Notes: generated by a model not told the origin, from the letters alone. DNA of 45,651 nucleotides from a bacterium (GCA_024226315.1 JAAELT010000127.1:1-45651), one strand, 5' to 3'; positions 15,296 to 24,790 are shown, numbered from the stretch's first letter. Numbers and translations are program-made.

Positions 15296-18046
15296 TCAGA
15301 ATTCGAACCGCACTCCGACCTCGTAGCGACGCGGCCGCTGCCAGTTGATCGGATCGCCGAGATCGACGTCGTTGCCTTCGACGTCGAGGCAGCCGTCATC
15401 CCGCTCGCAATGGTCGGTCGGCCGCTCCGAGTCGAAGACGTTGACCATCGCCGCGATCAGCTGCAGGTTGCTGTCGCCGAAGCGGAAGTACTTGTTGAGC
15501 TGCAGATCGAGCTGGTAGTTCTCGTTGCCGGGGATCGCGCCCCGCGGCGAGAGATAGTGGTTGCCGTAGCCGGCGTTCTCGGCCGATTCGAAGTGGTCGA
15601 CCACCGACTTCGAGCTCCAGGTGGCGTCGACGCCGAGGGCGAAGTCGAGCGGCAGCTCGAAAAAGCCGTTGACCTTCATACGCCAGCGGCGATGATCCGC
15701 CAGCAGACCGAAGCGGTTGTCGTAGTGGTCCGGGAAGAAGTCGTAGTCGCTGCCGGCGTTCTGGTTGTACTCGACGTTGCCCTTCGACTCCGACCAAACC
15801 AGCGACGAGTTCAGGTGCATCCAATCGGTGGCGCGCGATTCGACCCGCAGCATCGCGCCCTCGTACTCACGCCGCAGCCCCGGTAGGTTGGCCATGATGA
15901 AGAAGTCACAGGCGTGGCCGGCCTGCGGGTCCGCGTAGGCGCCGTTGCAGGTGTCCTCGAAGATGTCCTCGGTATCCTTCTGCAGGTAGGTCAGCTCCGC
16001 CGAGGTGCGGCGGAAAAGCTGCCGTTCGACGCCGATCATGAAGGTGTCTTGGAAGGTGGCGTCGAGATTGGGATCGACCACGTTCGGCACCCCCGCGCCG
16101 CCGGTCACCGACGACACGATCCAGCCCTCGGGGTCGAGCCCCTGGGGCTCCTGGATGATGTCGGTCGTCCAGCCGAAGGCATCGACCAGGATCGCCGCCA
16201 TCGTCGAGCAGGCGATCGGGAAATCCGCCGGCAGACCGAAGGTGAACTGCCGGATGTAGTTGCACGACCAGGCGACCGTGACCGGCGACTCGTTGACGCC
16301 GCGCTCGGCGAATGACGCCGTGGTCAGGGCGCTCGGGTGCATGAAGCGGCCCCAGTTGACGCGCCCGATGGTCTTGCCGTCGCCGGTCATGTTCCAGGCC
16401 AGGCCGAGGCGCGGCTGGAGTTTGTCGAGATCGGCGGTGCGTTCGCCCAGGTTGCCGTCGAACTGCGCCTGGTCGTATCGCAGGCCGAGCTTGAGGGTCA
16501 GATCGGGGGTGATGCTCCAGCCGTCCTGGAGGTAGTACGACGTCACCGTACCGTCGAACTCCGAGACGTCCCGGTTCGGATTGTGGGTGAAGTTGCGAAG
16601 GATGTCGCCGTCGCTGACGATCCGTCGGGTGTACTGGAAGTCGCCGGTGCGGAAGTTCTGCCGATTGAAGTAGTCGTCGTTGTACTCGAATCCGCCCCGG
16701 AGCTCGTGCGAGCCCAGGAAGTCTTCGATATACCAGGTCAAGCCGGTGTTCAGGTAGTCGCGGTCGCGGTCGGAGAACTGGGCGTTCTCGTAGTTGACCG
16801 AGAACTGCCCCGTCGTGACGTTGAACTGGTTCGGCGTCTCGATGTCACCGCTCATCGGTACGGTGTTGAGCTCCCGGCGGCTGGCGCCGAGGCGCAGGTC
16901 CCACAACAGGTTGTCGGTCAGCACGGCGGAGACGTCCACCTGGTAGATCTCACCTCCCTGCTCCTGGAGACTCTGGGTCTCCGGCGGCCGGAACTGTGCG
17001 TCGACGAACGACGAGTTTTCGATCTCGGTCGGATCGCCGGTGCCCTTGAGCACCACCAGCCAGTGGGGGGCGGCCTGCCAGCTCAGCTTGCCGAGCCAGA
17101 AGTCGCCGGCGAACGTGCGCGTGGTGGGAGATCCCGGGGCCGTCCGCTCGGTCTCCGTCGGGTTGAAGCCGGCGAAGAACCACAGCTCGTCGCGCAGGAT
17201 CGGGCCGCCGATGGTGGCCGACGGATCGAGGCTCTTCTCGGACTGCGCGTCCGGGTCGAAATGATCACCGCTCTCGAAGTAGCCCGAGTCGAAGTAGCGC
17301 ACGTCGGCGGTGCCGGAGAGGTCGTTGCCCCCCGACTTGGTGACCACGTTGACCACTCCGCCGGTGGCGCCGCCGAATTCGGCCTCGAAACCCGCGGTCT
17401 CGATCGAGATCTCCTGGATCGTGTCGAACGCGTAGTTGCCCGAGAAGGTCGAAGTCACCGGATCGGTGGTGTTGAAGCCGTCGACGTACCAGGCGTTCTC
17501 GCCGATGGTCGAGCCGAACACGTTGGGGTTGGCGCCGATGCCGGTCGAGGGCCCGCCGGCGCCGGCCGCCTGGCCCAGGACGGACTGATACGAGCGGGCG
17601 AAGTTGCCCACCGACGCCTTCTGCAGGTAGTCGACGGTGAAGGTCTGGGACACCGAGACCTGTTCGGGATCGATCACCGGCACCAGGTCGCCGGTCACCG
17701 TGATCGTCTCGCTCAGGCTGCCCGACTGCAGCTCCACGCGCAGCTCGGTGGTGCGTCCGAGGCGCACCTGGACGTCGGTCTGCTCGCGGGTGACGAAGCC
17801 GTCGAGCTCGACCTTGACCAGGTAGAGCCCGGGAGCGATCGCCGGAAAGCCGAACGAGCCGTCGGCCCGGGAGAAGGTCGAACGGGCGCCGCCGATCAGC
17901 GCCGGTGAAGAGATCGTCACCGTGGCGCCGGGCAACGGATCGCCGTCGTCTCCGCTGACGATGCCCTTGAGGTCACCGGTGGTGCCGGCCAGTACCGGTC
18001 CGGCGAACAGCGCAAAGATGGACGTGAGAATAAGGATACGTCTCAT
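15296..18046 (-). CDS. TonB-dependent receptor with carboxypeptidase-regulatory-like domain
   Basis: A 916-residue outer-membrane protein. Signal peptide MRRILILTSIFALFAGPVLA, then a carboxypeptidase-regulatory-like/transthyretin-like domain (GTTGDLKGIVSGDDGDPLPG, about residues 21-105). The plug follows (VTGDLVPVID, then NAWYVDGFNTTDPVTSTFSG, GATGGVVNVVTKSGGNDLSG). The rest is beta-barrel with alternating aromatic strands, ending in YEVGVRFEF with a terminal Phe as expected for BAM-inserted barrels. No obvious TonB box could be fixed. This architecture is typical of Acidobacteriota and Bacteroidota receptors; the substrate is not predictable. Start ATG at 18046 has GAAGGAGG upstream. Confidence 0.92.
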   Translation of the reverse strand: MRRILILTSIFALFAGPVLAGTTGDLKGIVSGDDGDPLPGATVTISSPALIGGARSTFSRADGSFGFPAIAPGLYLVKVELDGFVTREQTDVQVRLGRTTELRVELQSGSLSETITVTGDLVPVIDPEQVSVSQTFTVDYLQKASVGNFARSYQSVLGQAAGAGGPSTGIGANPNVFGSTIGENAWYVDGFNTTDPVTSTFSGNYAFDTIQEISIETAGFEAEFGGATGGVVNVVTKSGGNDLSGTADVRYFDSGYFESGDHFDPDAQSEKSLDPSATIGGPILRDELWFFAGFNPTETERTAPGSPTTRTFAGDFWLGKLSWQAAPHWLVVLKGTGDPTEIENSSFVDAQFRPPETQSLQEQGGEIYQVDVSAVLTDNLLWDLRLGASRRELNTVPMSGDIETPNQFNVTTGQFSVNYENAQFSDRDRDYLNTGLTWYIEDFLGSHELRGGFEYNDDYFNRQNFRTGDFQYTRRIVSDGDILRNFTHNPNRDVSEFDGTVTSYYLQDGWSITPDLTLKLGLRYDQAQFDGNLGERTADLDKLQPRLGLAWNMTGDGKTIGRVNWGRFMHPSALTTASFAERGVNESPVTVAWSCNYIRQFTFGLPADFPIACSTMAAILVDAFGWTTDIIQEPQGLDPEGWIVSSVTGGAGVPNVVDPNLDATFQDTFMIGVERQLFRRTSAELTYLQKDTEDIFEDTCNGAYADPQAGHACDFFIMANLPGLRREYEGAMLRVESRATDWMHLNSSLVWSESKGNVEYNQNAGSDYDFFPDHYDNRFGLLADHRRWRMKVNGFFELPLDFALGVDATWSSKSVVDHFESAENAGYGNHYLSPRGAIPGNENYQLDLQLNKYFRFGDSNLQLIAAMVNVFDSERPTDHCERDDGCLDVEGNDVDLGDPINWQRPRRYEVGVRFEF

Positions 18047-18452
18047 GAGGATCCTCCTTCTTCTGTCGGTTTGCGGGCTCCCCTCGAAGCCGCTCTCCTG
18101 AAGGGGTCCCGGAGGAGCCCTCATGAGGTTTTGGTGAAGCAAGAATCTTGCCGCGTTGCGGCACCTTCATCGGGGTTTCGCCGCGCCGCGGCCCAGAGCG
18201 ATTCGAGGCTCGCGGAGCACTGAACGACAGCGAAAGTACTCTCTGCTCTACACGAAGATCTACTCAGCGATACAACTTCGTCACGACCGAGCCGTGCCTC
18301 GTCCACCGCCGCCGCGTGAGCTCGGCTCGATGCAGAAATGTGGATGCATTTTCTTGAGATCTGCACAAATATGAATGTTCGGCTGCCATATACGGCTCGC
18401 TCCTCCGTCTGTTGCTACTCTGGTAACATCGACGACACGGAGGATCTGTGTC
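18047..18452. other. 406-bp intergenic region, no gene
   Basis: Divergent region between the receptor gene and the small secreted protein gene. It carries the receptor leader and a small hairpin TGCCGC-GTT-GCGGCA at about 18149-18163. The stretch 18330-18450 is clearly more AT-rich than its surroundings and should hold the promoter of the gene at 18453, but I could not place a confident -35/-10 pair. No convincing ORF. Confidence 0.5.
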
Positions 18453-18668
18453 ATGAAACGCGCCCGCGACATCTGGTGGATCACTCTTGTTCTCCTCGCC
18501 TTGCCGCTCGCGGCGGAGACCGCCGCCGACCCGGCCGAGAGCGACGCCGCGGCCCGCCACGTCGAGCGCGACGAGATCGAAGCTCACAAAGGCCAGCCCC
18601 GTTTCATCGAGCCCAAGCACTCCCTGCGCACTCCGAAGCGAATCGAGCTCCGTAGGGGGGACATCTAG
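18453..18668 (+). CDS. Small exported protein
   Basis: A 71-residue protein with an N-terminal signal-like segment (RARDIWWITLVLLALPLAAE) and a charged mature part of about 50 residues (ARHVERDEIEAHKGQPRFIE). GGAGG lies upstream of the ATG. I do not recognise the family. Its stop codon touches the REP-like palindrome at 18667, which may serve as terminator. Confidence 0.5.
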   Translation: MKRARDIWWITLVLLALPLAAETAADPAESDAAARHVERDEIEAHKGQPRFIEPKHSLRTPKRIELRRGDI

Positions 18669-18693
18669 TAGCCGGGGGTTTCAACCCCCGGGG
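18667..18693. repeat. REP-like palindrome, copy A
   Basis: A 27-nt sequence with stem CCGGGGG/CCCCCGG around TTTCAA, identical over all 27 nt to a copy at 32216-32242. It lies between the convergent ends of the genes at 18668 and 18705 and overlaps the TAG stop of the former. A bidirectional terminator role fits the position. Confidence 0.7.
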
Positions 18694-18704
18694 ATCATCG
18701 GGTA

Positions 18705-19541
18705 TTAGTTCGCCGGGAACAGCGAGGCGAACACCCGGTCCGTCCTGTTGCGCCAGCTCGCCCAGCCGGCCCCGTCGTGGGCCTCGCCGCCCATGACCTC
18801 GACCCCTTTGTCGCGGAAGGCCTGCGCCAGCTTGCGGTTGGAGACCGCCAGGTTCCAGTTCTCGTGCGGGTTGCGCATGTCGTAGGTGCCCCAGTCCATG
18901 TAGATCTCGGGCTTGTCTTCACCCACCTTGTCGACCAGCGGGTAGATCATGTCCTCGATCATGCTGAGCAGCAGCAGCGATTGCGTGGCGGCCTTGGCGA
19001 ACAGCTCGGGGTGCTGAAGCGTGCTGATCAGGGCATTGATGCCGCCGAAGTACATGCCGACGTTGGCGCGGGAGTCCGCGGACGCCCGGGTGCGATAGTG
19101 CTCGTCGATGAACGGCACGATCTCACCGGTGAACGCCTGGTCGTATTGCGGACCGCGCACGCCGAGATCGAAGAACACCACGATCATCGGCGCCAGCTGC
19201 TCGCCGAAGCTGCGGGCGTAGATGCTGCCGCCGGCGAAGGCGGGCGCCGTCCAAGACAGGTCCTCGAACACGGGCAGCGCGGCGATCTCGTTGTAGCCCT
19301 CGGGCGTGGCCTCGGCCACGTGCACGCTGCCCTGCTTGGTGACGATCACCAGCCGCCCGTCGACCAGGATCAGGAACCCGTCGCCGGGCGGGCGAGAGCG
19401 CCACTTGCTCTCGCCGGTGGCCGCGTCGACGCAGGTCGTTCGCTCTTGGGATTTCGATTGGCTCTGGCGGCGCTCGGTGCCTTGAGAGTCGGCTACGAGC
19501 CGGGCGCTCTCGGGGTTGCAGCGTCGCTCAGTCGCCGTAGA
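18705..19541 (-). pseudogene. PQQ-type propeller/esterase fusion with a large internal deletion
   Basis: The open frame runs from after a stop at 19542-19544. Its first recognisable part (CVDAATGESKWRSRPPGDGF, then VDGRLVIVTKQGSVHVAEAT, FAGGSIYARSFGE) is the end of a PQQ-like beta-propeller. It passes directly into the end of an enterochelin-esterase-like alpha/beta hydrolase (MIVVFFDLGVRGPQYDQAFT, VPFIDEHYRT). Normally the two parts are separated by a few hundred residues in this family as I remember it. The nucleophile elbow reads GMYFGG instead of G-x-S-x-G, so the Ser is lost. The final His region (GGEAHDGAGWASWRNR) remains. A GTG at 19349 could start a 214-residue product, but I judge it a decayed gene. 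Confidence 0.6.
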
Positions 19542-20010
19542 TCAAGTGGTGTTCCTGCATGCCGCCGCAGCCGCTTGCTTTGAACGGCAGGTTGCAGCTG
19601 CCCGTGGTGCAGGTACGGCCCTCGTAGCCCCCCGGATTGAGCGCCGCGATCCACGCCTCGACCGCTGCCTGGACTTTTTCGGGGCCGGCCTCGTGCTCGG
19701 TGATCAGGAGCTTCGAAAGCCCCCAGATGCTGCGCGACAGGTTGCACTCGCAGCAGCACGTCGCGGCCGAGAACTCTTTGCAGCAGGGCGCGGGCATGGA
19801 GGCCAGAGCCTTCTGGCGGATCCCTTCCTGCTCGGGCGTGAGCTGGATGGCCTTGTAATAGCCCATCAGCTCCAACACCTGCTCGCGCGAGCCTTCGTAC
19901 TCGCCGGAGGTCCAATCCGTCTTGCTCTCCTCGGTGGCGAGAAGGCCGCCGGCGAGGAGGGCGAGGATGGCTGTCACGGTTACGGTCTGGCGCATTGTCG
20001 TAAGGCGCAT
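19528..20010 (-). CDS. Exported cysteine-rich protein of unknown function
   Basis: A 160-residue protein. Start ATG at 20010 (or 19995) begins a signal peptide (MRQTVTVTAILALLAGGLLA). The mature part has two cysteine clusters: PAPCCKEFSAATCCCECNLS near the middle, then GRTCTTGSCNLPFKASGCGG near the end, nine or more Cys in all. The pattern suggests metal or cluster binding or several disulfides in the periplasm, but I do not recognise a named family. An upstream extension to 20289 is very Arg-rich and not credible. The 3' end overlaps the open frame of the propeller remnant by about 14 bp. Confidence 0.65.
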   Translation of the reverse strand: MRLTTMRQTVTVTAILALLAGGLLATEESKTDWTSGEYEGSREQVLELMGYYKAIQLTPEQEGIRQKALASMPAPCCKEFSAATCCCECNLSRSIWGLSKLLITEHEAGPEKVQAAVEAWIAALNPGGYEGRTCTTGSCNLPFKASGCGGMQEHHLIYGD

Positions 20011-20099
20011 GGGTCTCGTCTCCTGCGGTGCATTCGGTGAGCCGCGCACTCTAGCATGCCCGATCGGGCGCGCGTCTCCGGGGGATCGGCACCTCTCTC

Positions 20100-20219
20100 G
20101 GAACGGCAGCCGCCGGCGGTGGGCTCGAGCTCGACGGTGATGCGGCGCGGGGGCTCTTCGAGGTCGGCGGCGCGGAAGGTCTGCTCGAAGCGGTGGGGTG
20201 GGTCGACGGCGAGGACTCA
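20100..20219 (-). pseudogene. Fragment of an AHSA1/SRPBCC-type protein
   Basis: On the minus strand, directly after a TGA at 20217-20219, the frame reads VLAVDPPHRFEQTFRAADLE and ITVELEPTAGGCR. This matches the central strands of AHSA1-like START-fold proteins, where E-V-D-P-P is typical. There is no start codon and the helix-grip C-terminus is missing. The preceding codons end in SCGSCDCCS before the stop, possibly another gene's tail. Confidence 0.4.
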
Positions 20220-20311
20220 GGAGCAGCAGTCGCAAGACCCGCAGGACTTTGCCGCGTCGCGAGCCTGACGATGAGGAAGGATCTGCCACGGCTCAGCGAC
20301 CGAGAGGCTGG

Positions 20312-21178
20312 TCAGGCGCTCGCCGACTGACGCAACCGCCGGAAGAACTCGCGCAGCGACTGCCCGGGCTGGAAGCTCTCCAGGAACCGCTCCAGCTGGG
20401 CCGCCGTCGGCGTGACGTCGAGCACTTTGGCCCATTCCAGGAACGGCACCAGCAGCGGCGTGGAGTGTTCGAGCTCCATGCGCAGAAGTTGGGCAGTGAT
20501 GCCGCCCGCGGCCTGGAAGCCGGAGGTCTCGTAGATCTCGAAGATCTCCTCCAGGTCGTAGGGCACCTGCCGCGGCTCTACCCGCCAGGCGCCGCCGGCC
20601 TGGGAGGTGAAGATCGCGTACTGGGCGCGGCGGTCGCGGTTGAACGGCAGGCCGACGGAGCCGACGTTGACCACCAGACCGCCTTCGATCTCGCGCAGCA
20701 GGGGACGGTGGGTGTGGGCGCACACCAGCACGGGCTCTTCGACCGCGCCCCAGTAGCCCGACATCTCGTCGTCGCCGGTCCACGGGCCGATGCCCTCGCG
20801 GTTGGTGGCCGGCGTGCCGTGCACCAGCCGCAGGCCCGGGCGGCCGATCGAGAACGGTAGGCATGCGAGGTACTCCACGTCGTCGTCGTCGAGCTCGGCC
20901 GCCATCCAGCGGGCGGCGGACCACTCGTCGGCGTCGAGCCACTCGTCGGGCACCTTGCCGCGACGGAAGTCCAGCAGGTAGTCCTCGTGATTGCCGCCGA
21001 TCGCGGGGAAACCGAGGGAGCGGATCCGCTTCGTGACCTTGCTGCCCGCGGGGCCGCGGCCCACCAGGTCGCCACCCACCAGCACCTCGTCCACAGCCTG
21101 GCCGGCGAGGTCGTCGAGCACCGCCTCGAGCGCGGGCATGTTGCCGTGGATGTCGGAGATGATGGCGATGCGGGTCAT
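20312..21178 (-). CDS. Metallophosphoesterase
   Basis: A 288-residue cytoplasmic calcineurin-like phosphoesterase with the full set of metal ligands: SDIHGN, GGDLVGRGP, GGNHED, VHGTP and CAHTHRP. It is of the YfcE/CpdA-like bacterial type, with a C-terminal ~80-residue extension (DLEEIFEIYETSGFQAAGGI onward). The substrate (phosphodiester or phosphomonoester) is unknown. The gene stands alone on its strand and is divergent from the M64 peptidase gene at 21248. Confidence 0.85.
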   Translation of the reverse strand: MTRIAIISDIHGNMPALEAVLDDLAGQAVDEVLVGGDLVGRGPAGSKVTKRIRSLGFPAIGGNHEDYLLDFRRGKVPDEWLDADEWSAARWMAAELDDDDVEYLACLPFSIGRPGLRLVHGTPATNREGIGPWTGDDEMSGYWGAVEEPVLVCAHTHRPLLREIEGGLVVNVGSVGLPFNRDRRAQYAIFTSQAGGAWRVEPRQVPYDLEEIFEIYETSGFQAAGGITAQLLRMELEHSTPLLVPFLEWAKVLDVTPTAAQLERFLESFQPGQSLREFFRRLRQSASA

Positions 21179-21247
21179 GGCGGGTCCGGGTGGTCTCGGG
21201 CTTGCGGCCTTTCTCCGGCCGCCGTTCTGGCATAGATTCTACCTACC

Positions 21248-22681
21248 ATGAAAATCCCCAGATGTTCGCGTGCCGCTCTCGGCCTCTCCTTTGGCGTCGC
21301 CGTGTGCGTCGGCGCGCCCACCGCCATGGCCGACGATCCCCCCAGGACCCTGCGGGTGGACTACTTCCACACCGGCACCGCCACCGAGGAGGTCTTCAGC
21401 CTCGACCGCGTGGTGCTGGAGCCGCTGGCGTTTCCCGGCAACCCCGCCCGCCCGATCGACGACACCAACCTCGGCAAGTACCTGTTCGAGGTACGCGACG
21501 CCGGCGACGAGGTGCTCTACTCGCGCGGCTTCGCCTCGATCTACGGCGAGTGGGAGACCACGGGCGAAGCGCGCGAAGTCCACCGCACCTTCCACGAGTC
21601 GCTGCGGTTCCCGCGACCAGACGAGCCGGTGACGGTGACGCTCAACAAGCGTGACGCCAAGAATGCCTTCGAGGAGATCTGGACGGTGGCGATCGACCCG
21701 GACGACATGTTCGTGGACGATTCGCCGCCCGCCGGCCCCGAGCCGATCGCCATCCTGGAGTCGGGCGATCCGGCCACGAAGGTGGACCTGCTGCTGCTCG
21801 GCGACGGCTACACCGCGGAAGAGTGCGGCAAGTTCGAGGATGACGCGCGGCGCCTGTCCGAGGCGCTGTTCGGCGTCTCGCCGTTCAAGGAGAGGCGAGG
21901 CGACTTCAACGTCTGGGGGCTGTGTCCGCCGGCGGCTGAGTCGGGGGTCTCGCGGCCGTCGACCGGCGTCCACCGACGGTCGCCGGCGGGCACCACCTAC
22001 GATGCCTTCGGCTCGGAGCGCTACGTGCTGACATTCGACAACCGAGCCTTCCGCGACCTGGCGGCGCTCGTGCCCTATGATTTCGTCGAGATCCTGGTCA
22101 ACAACGAGACCTACGGCGGCGGCGGCATCTTCGGTCTCTTCGGCACGGTAGCGGTGGACTCGGACTTCGCGGAGTACGTGTTCATACACGAGTTCGGCCA
22201 TCATTTCGCGGGTCTGGCCGACGAGTACTACACCTCCTCGGTCGCCTACGAGATCCCGGAGGAACGCACCGAGCCCTGGGAGGTAAACGCCACCGTGCTG
22301 CTCGATCCCGTGAACCTCAAGTGGCAAGACCTGGTGGCGGCCAGCACCGAGATCCCGTCGGCCTGGCCGAAGGAGGAGTTCGAGACCCAGAGCCGCAAGA
22401 TCCAGGAGCGGCGGCGGCAGATCCGAGCCGAGAACCGGCCGGAGGCCGAGATGTCGGCGCTGTTCCGCGAGCAGCAGGAAGCCGAGACTGTGTTGCTGGG
22501 CTCGGCGCCCCTGGCCGGCAAGATCGGCGCCTTCGAGGGCGCCAACTACGCCGCCCGGGGCTCCTACCGGCCGCAGATCGACTGCATCATGTTCTCGCGC
22601 AACCAGGTGCCGTTCTGCGCCGTCTGCGCGCGCGGCATCGAGCAGGTGATCGACCTCTACGCGGCACCGGACGGCCCTTGA
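21248..22681 (+). CDS. Secreted metallopeptidase, M64 (IgA peptidase-like) family
   Basis: A 477-residue exported protein. The signal peptide ends near PTAMA. After an N-terminal beta domain (LRVDYFHTGTATEEVFSLDR), the catalytic part begins at KVDLLLLGDGYTAEECGKFE, the hallmark of M64. The zinc site is HEFGHHFAGLADEYY at about residue 315 (HExxHxxGxxDE). A further insert is Glu/Arg-rich, and the C-terminal part has CIMFSRNQVPFCAVCARGIE, the usual closing motif. It would cleave proteins outside the cytoplasm. The stop overlaps the TTG start of rsmE. The start ATG has no strong ribosome site; a -10-like TAGATT lies 10 bp upstream, so the message may be leaderless. Confidence 0.88.
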   Translation: MKIPRCSRAALGLSFGVAVCVGAPTAMADDPPRTLRVDYFHTGTATEEVFSLDRVVLEPLAFPGNPARPIDDTNLGKYLFEVRDAGDEVLYSRGFASIYGEWETTGEAREVHRTFHESLRFPRPDEPVTVTLNKRDAKNAFEEIWTVAIDPDDMFVDDSPPAGPEPIAILESGDPATKVDLLLLGDGYTAEECGKFEDDARRLSEALFGVSPFKERRGDFNVWGLCPPAAESGVSRPSTGVHRRSPAGTTYDAFGSERYVLTFDNRAFRDLAALVPYDFVEILVNNETYGGGGIFGLFGTVAVDSDFAEYVFIHEFGHHFAGLADEYYTSSVAYEIPEERTEPWEVNATVLLDPVNLKWQDLVAASTEIPSAWPKEEFETQSRKIQERRRQIRAENRPEAEMSALFREQQEAETVLLGSAPLAGKIGAFEGANYAARGSYRPQIDCIMFSRNQVPFCAVCARGIEQVIDLYAAPDGP

Positions 22682-23418
22682 ACCTGCTGCTGGTCGAACG
22701 CGGCGAGATCGGCGAGGACGGCACGGTCCGCATCGGAGGCCGCCGGGCCGAGCACATCCGCAAGGTGCTGCGGGCCGAAGCCGGTCAGACGCTGCGGGCC
22801 GGGGTGATCGGCGGCGGAGCCTGTGAAGCGAAGGTAACTTCGATCGACGCTGAGGGGGTGACGCTCGCCCTCGCGGTCGAGGACGCCGCGCCGCCCGAGC
22901 CCTGGATCGACCTGATCGTCGGCCTGCCGCGCCCCGCGGTGCTCCACCGGGTGCTCCAGACCGTCGCCGCGATGGGCGTCGGTAGGCTCGACCTGACCAA
23001 CGCCTGGCGGGTGGAGAAGAGCTTCTTCCACTCGCCCGCCTTGCGGGAGGAGGCGATCCGTAAGCACCTGCTGCTGGGTGCCGAGCAGGGCATGACGACC
23101 CGCCTGCCGGAGGTGCGGCTGCGGCCTCTGCTGGTGCCGTTCGTGGGTGAGCTGGCTGAGCGCGCCGATCCGCCCTGCCGTCTGCTGGCGCACCCCGGCG
23201 CAGCTGAGCCGCTCGAGGCGGCGCTCGAGAACGGATGCGTTCAGGTCGCTATCGGCCCCGAGGGCGGCTGGATCGACCGCGAGATCGAGACGTTGGAGCA
23301 GGCGGGCTTTCGTCCGGTCACTCTCGGGCCCTGGATCCTGCGGGTGGAAACGGCGGTGACCGCGGCCCTGGCGCAGGTCGAGCTGGCGCGGCGGGCCGTG
23401 TCCCGCGGCACGTGTTAG
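22678..23418 (+). CDS. rsmE: 16S rRNA m3U1498 methyltransferase RsmE
   Basis: A 246-residue SPOUT methyltransferase that methylates U1498 of 16S rRNA. The PUA-like N-terminus contains HIRKVLRAEAGQTLRAG; the catalytic knot has AIGPEGGWIDREIE and LGPWILRVETAVTAAL, where most RsmE have LGxRILRxETA. The TTG start overlaps the stop of the M64 peptidase gene (TTGA), giving NLLLVERGEI, the usual RsmE beginning. Translational coupling to a secreted peptidase gene is odd but may only be a compact layout. Confidence 0.92.
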   Translation: MNLLLVERGEIGEDGTVRIGGRRAEHIRKVLRAEAGQTLRAGVIGGGACEAKVTSIDAEGVTLALAVEDAAPPEPWIDLIVGLPRPAVLHRVLQTVAAMGVGRLDLTNAWRVEKSFFHSPALREEAIRKHLLLGAEQGMTTRLPEVRLRPLLVPFVGELAERADPPCRLLAHPGAAEPLEAALENGCVQVAIGPEGGWIDREIETLEQAGFRPVTLGPWILRVETAVTAALAQVELARRAVSRGTC

Positions 23419-23485
23419 ACTTGCGCGGTGATCCCGGCGGGAGACCGCAGACCAATTCGACTGGCAGGCGACCTGGAGGCAGCAG

Positions 23486-24751
23486 ATGTCCGAGGGGTGG
23501 AGCTACTACCTCGATTTCGACACTGAGGTGTTCGAGCTCAAAGAAGCAGAGCTCGCGGTGGGCCGTAGCCGCACCTGCGACGTCCCGATCAACGATCCCA
23601 GCGTCAGCCGGCGCCACGTGATGGTCAAGGCCGACAGCGGGCGGATCCTGCTCAAGGATCTCGGGTCGAGCAACGGTACATTCATCAACGGCGACCGGGT
23701 CGAGCAGGGCGGCGAGCTGCATCACGGCGACACCCTGGCGCTCGGGGACGCGGAGATCAACGTGCGGATCAGTGGCGGCGCCGCCTCGGCCTTCGAGACC
23801 ATGCGCATGCCCGCGCAGCCGCCGTCGCACGGTGACGCGACGCTGTTCCTACAGAAGGCCTCGGCGGATCTCGCGGAAGAGGCCATGGATCACGGCGAGG
23901 ATCAGGAGCCGGCGCCGCACATGGCGCCACCGCCAGTGCAGCCGGCGGGGGCGCCTCAGCCGGGGGCGCCTCAGCCGGGGGCGCCTCAGCCCGCCGCGCC
24001 GCCGCAACCGGCGCCACCGCAGGTCGAGGTAGCGGCGCCCGCCCCGGTCATTCCGGAACCCGTGGCTCCTGCTCCGCCTGCCGCGCCTCCGCCGCAGCCT
24101 GCCGCGCCTCCGCCGCCGGCACCTCAGCCGGTGGCACCTCAGCCGGCAGCACCTCAGCCCGCCGCGCCTCCGCCGGCAGCCGCGGCGCCCGCGCAGCAAG
24201 GTGGACAGACGGACCTGCGCCTCGACCAGACCACCGGCGATCTGCTGCCGTCCCTCGACGGCTTTGACATCACCATGGGTCCGGAGATGATGGAGGCGGT
24301 CAAGGTCGAGGCCGAGGAGAAGACCGTCGAGACGACGCCGGCGTTCAACCCCTACAGCGCGCCGATGCAGCAGCAGGCGGCGGCCGGCTTCGGTATCCGG
24401 CTGCTGGCCACGATCATCGACTGGATCTGGATGGCGGGCATCAGCGTCGCGGGCTTCTTCGTCGAGCCGCAGATCGGCCCCATGGCGGCGTTGGGGGTCA
24501 CGTTCCTGGTCGTCCTGTTCGGTTGGGCGATCTGGGGAGCGACCCCAGGTAAGAGCATCTGCAAGCTCTACATCACCGCCGGCGCCGGTGGCCAGGCCGG
24601 CATCGGTTTTCCCAGAGCGCTGGCGCGCATGGTCGGCTACACCGTCAGCAGCATGATTCTGGGAATCGGTTTCCTGATGATCGCCTTCAACTCCCAGAGG
24701 CGTGGCCTACACGACATGATCGCCGGCACGCAAGTGCGCAGGGCGGCCTGA
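23486..24751 (+). CDS. FHA domain-RDD membrane protein
   Basis: A 421-residue protein. Residues ~20-95 are an FHA phosphothreonine-binding domain (AVGRSRTCDVPINDPSVSRR and LGSSNGTFINGDRV). A ~130-residue Pro/Ala linker follows, including three exact GAPQP repeats encoded by a 15-bp tandem repeat near 23949-23993. The C-terminal ~130 residues form an RDD domain (GFGIRLLATIIDWIWMAGIS, GATPGKSICKL, RGLHDMIAGTQV) with about three hydrophobic helices. It may recruit partners phosphorylated by Ser/Thr kinases such as that at 188-1453 (inference). The ATG has GGAGG at good spacing. Confidence 0.85.
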   Translation: MSEGWSYYLDFDTEVFELKEAELAVGRSRTCDVPINDPSVSRRHVMVKADSGRILLKDLGSSNGTFINGDRVEQGGELHHGDTLALGDAEINVRISGGAASAFETMRMPAQPPSHGDATLFLQKASADLAEEAMDHGEDQEPAPHMAPPPVQPAGAPQPGAPQPGAPQPAAPPQPAPPQVEVAAPAPVIPEPVAPAPPAAPPPQPAAPPPPAPQPVAPQPAAPQPAAPPPAAAAPAQQGGQTDLRLDQTTGDLLPSLDGFDITMGPEMMEAVKVEAEEKTVETTPAFNPYSAPMQQQAAAGFGIRLLATIIDWIWMAGISVAGFFVEPQIGPMAALGVTFLVVLFGWAIWGATPGKSICKLYITAGAGGQAGIGFPRALARMVGYTVSSMILGIGFLMIAFNSQRRGLHDMIAGTQVRRAA

Positions 24752-24790
24752 CGGGGCCGTAAAGCAGGGGTAAATCCCCGATCCGATCGC

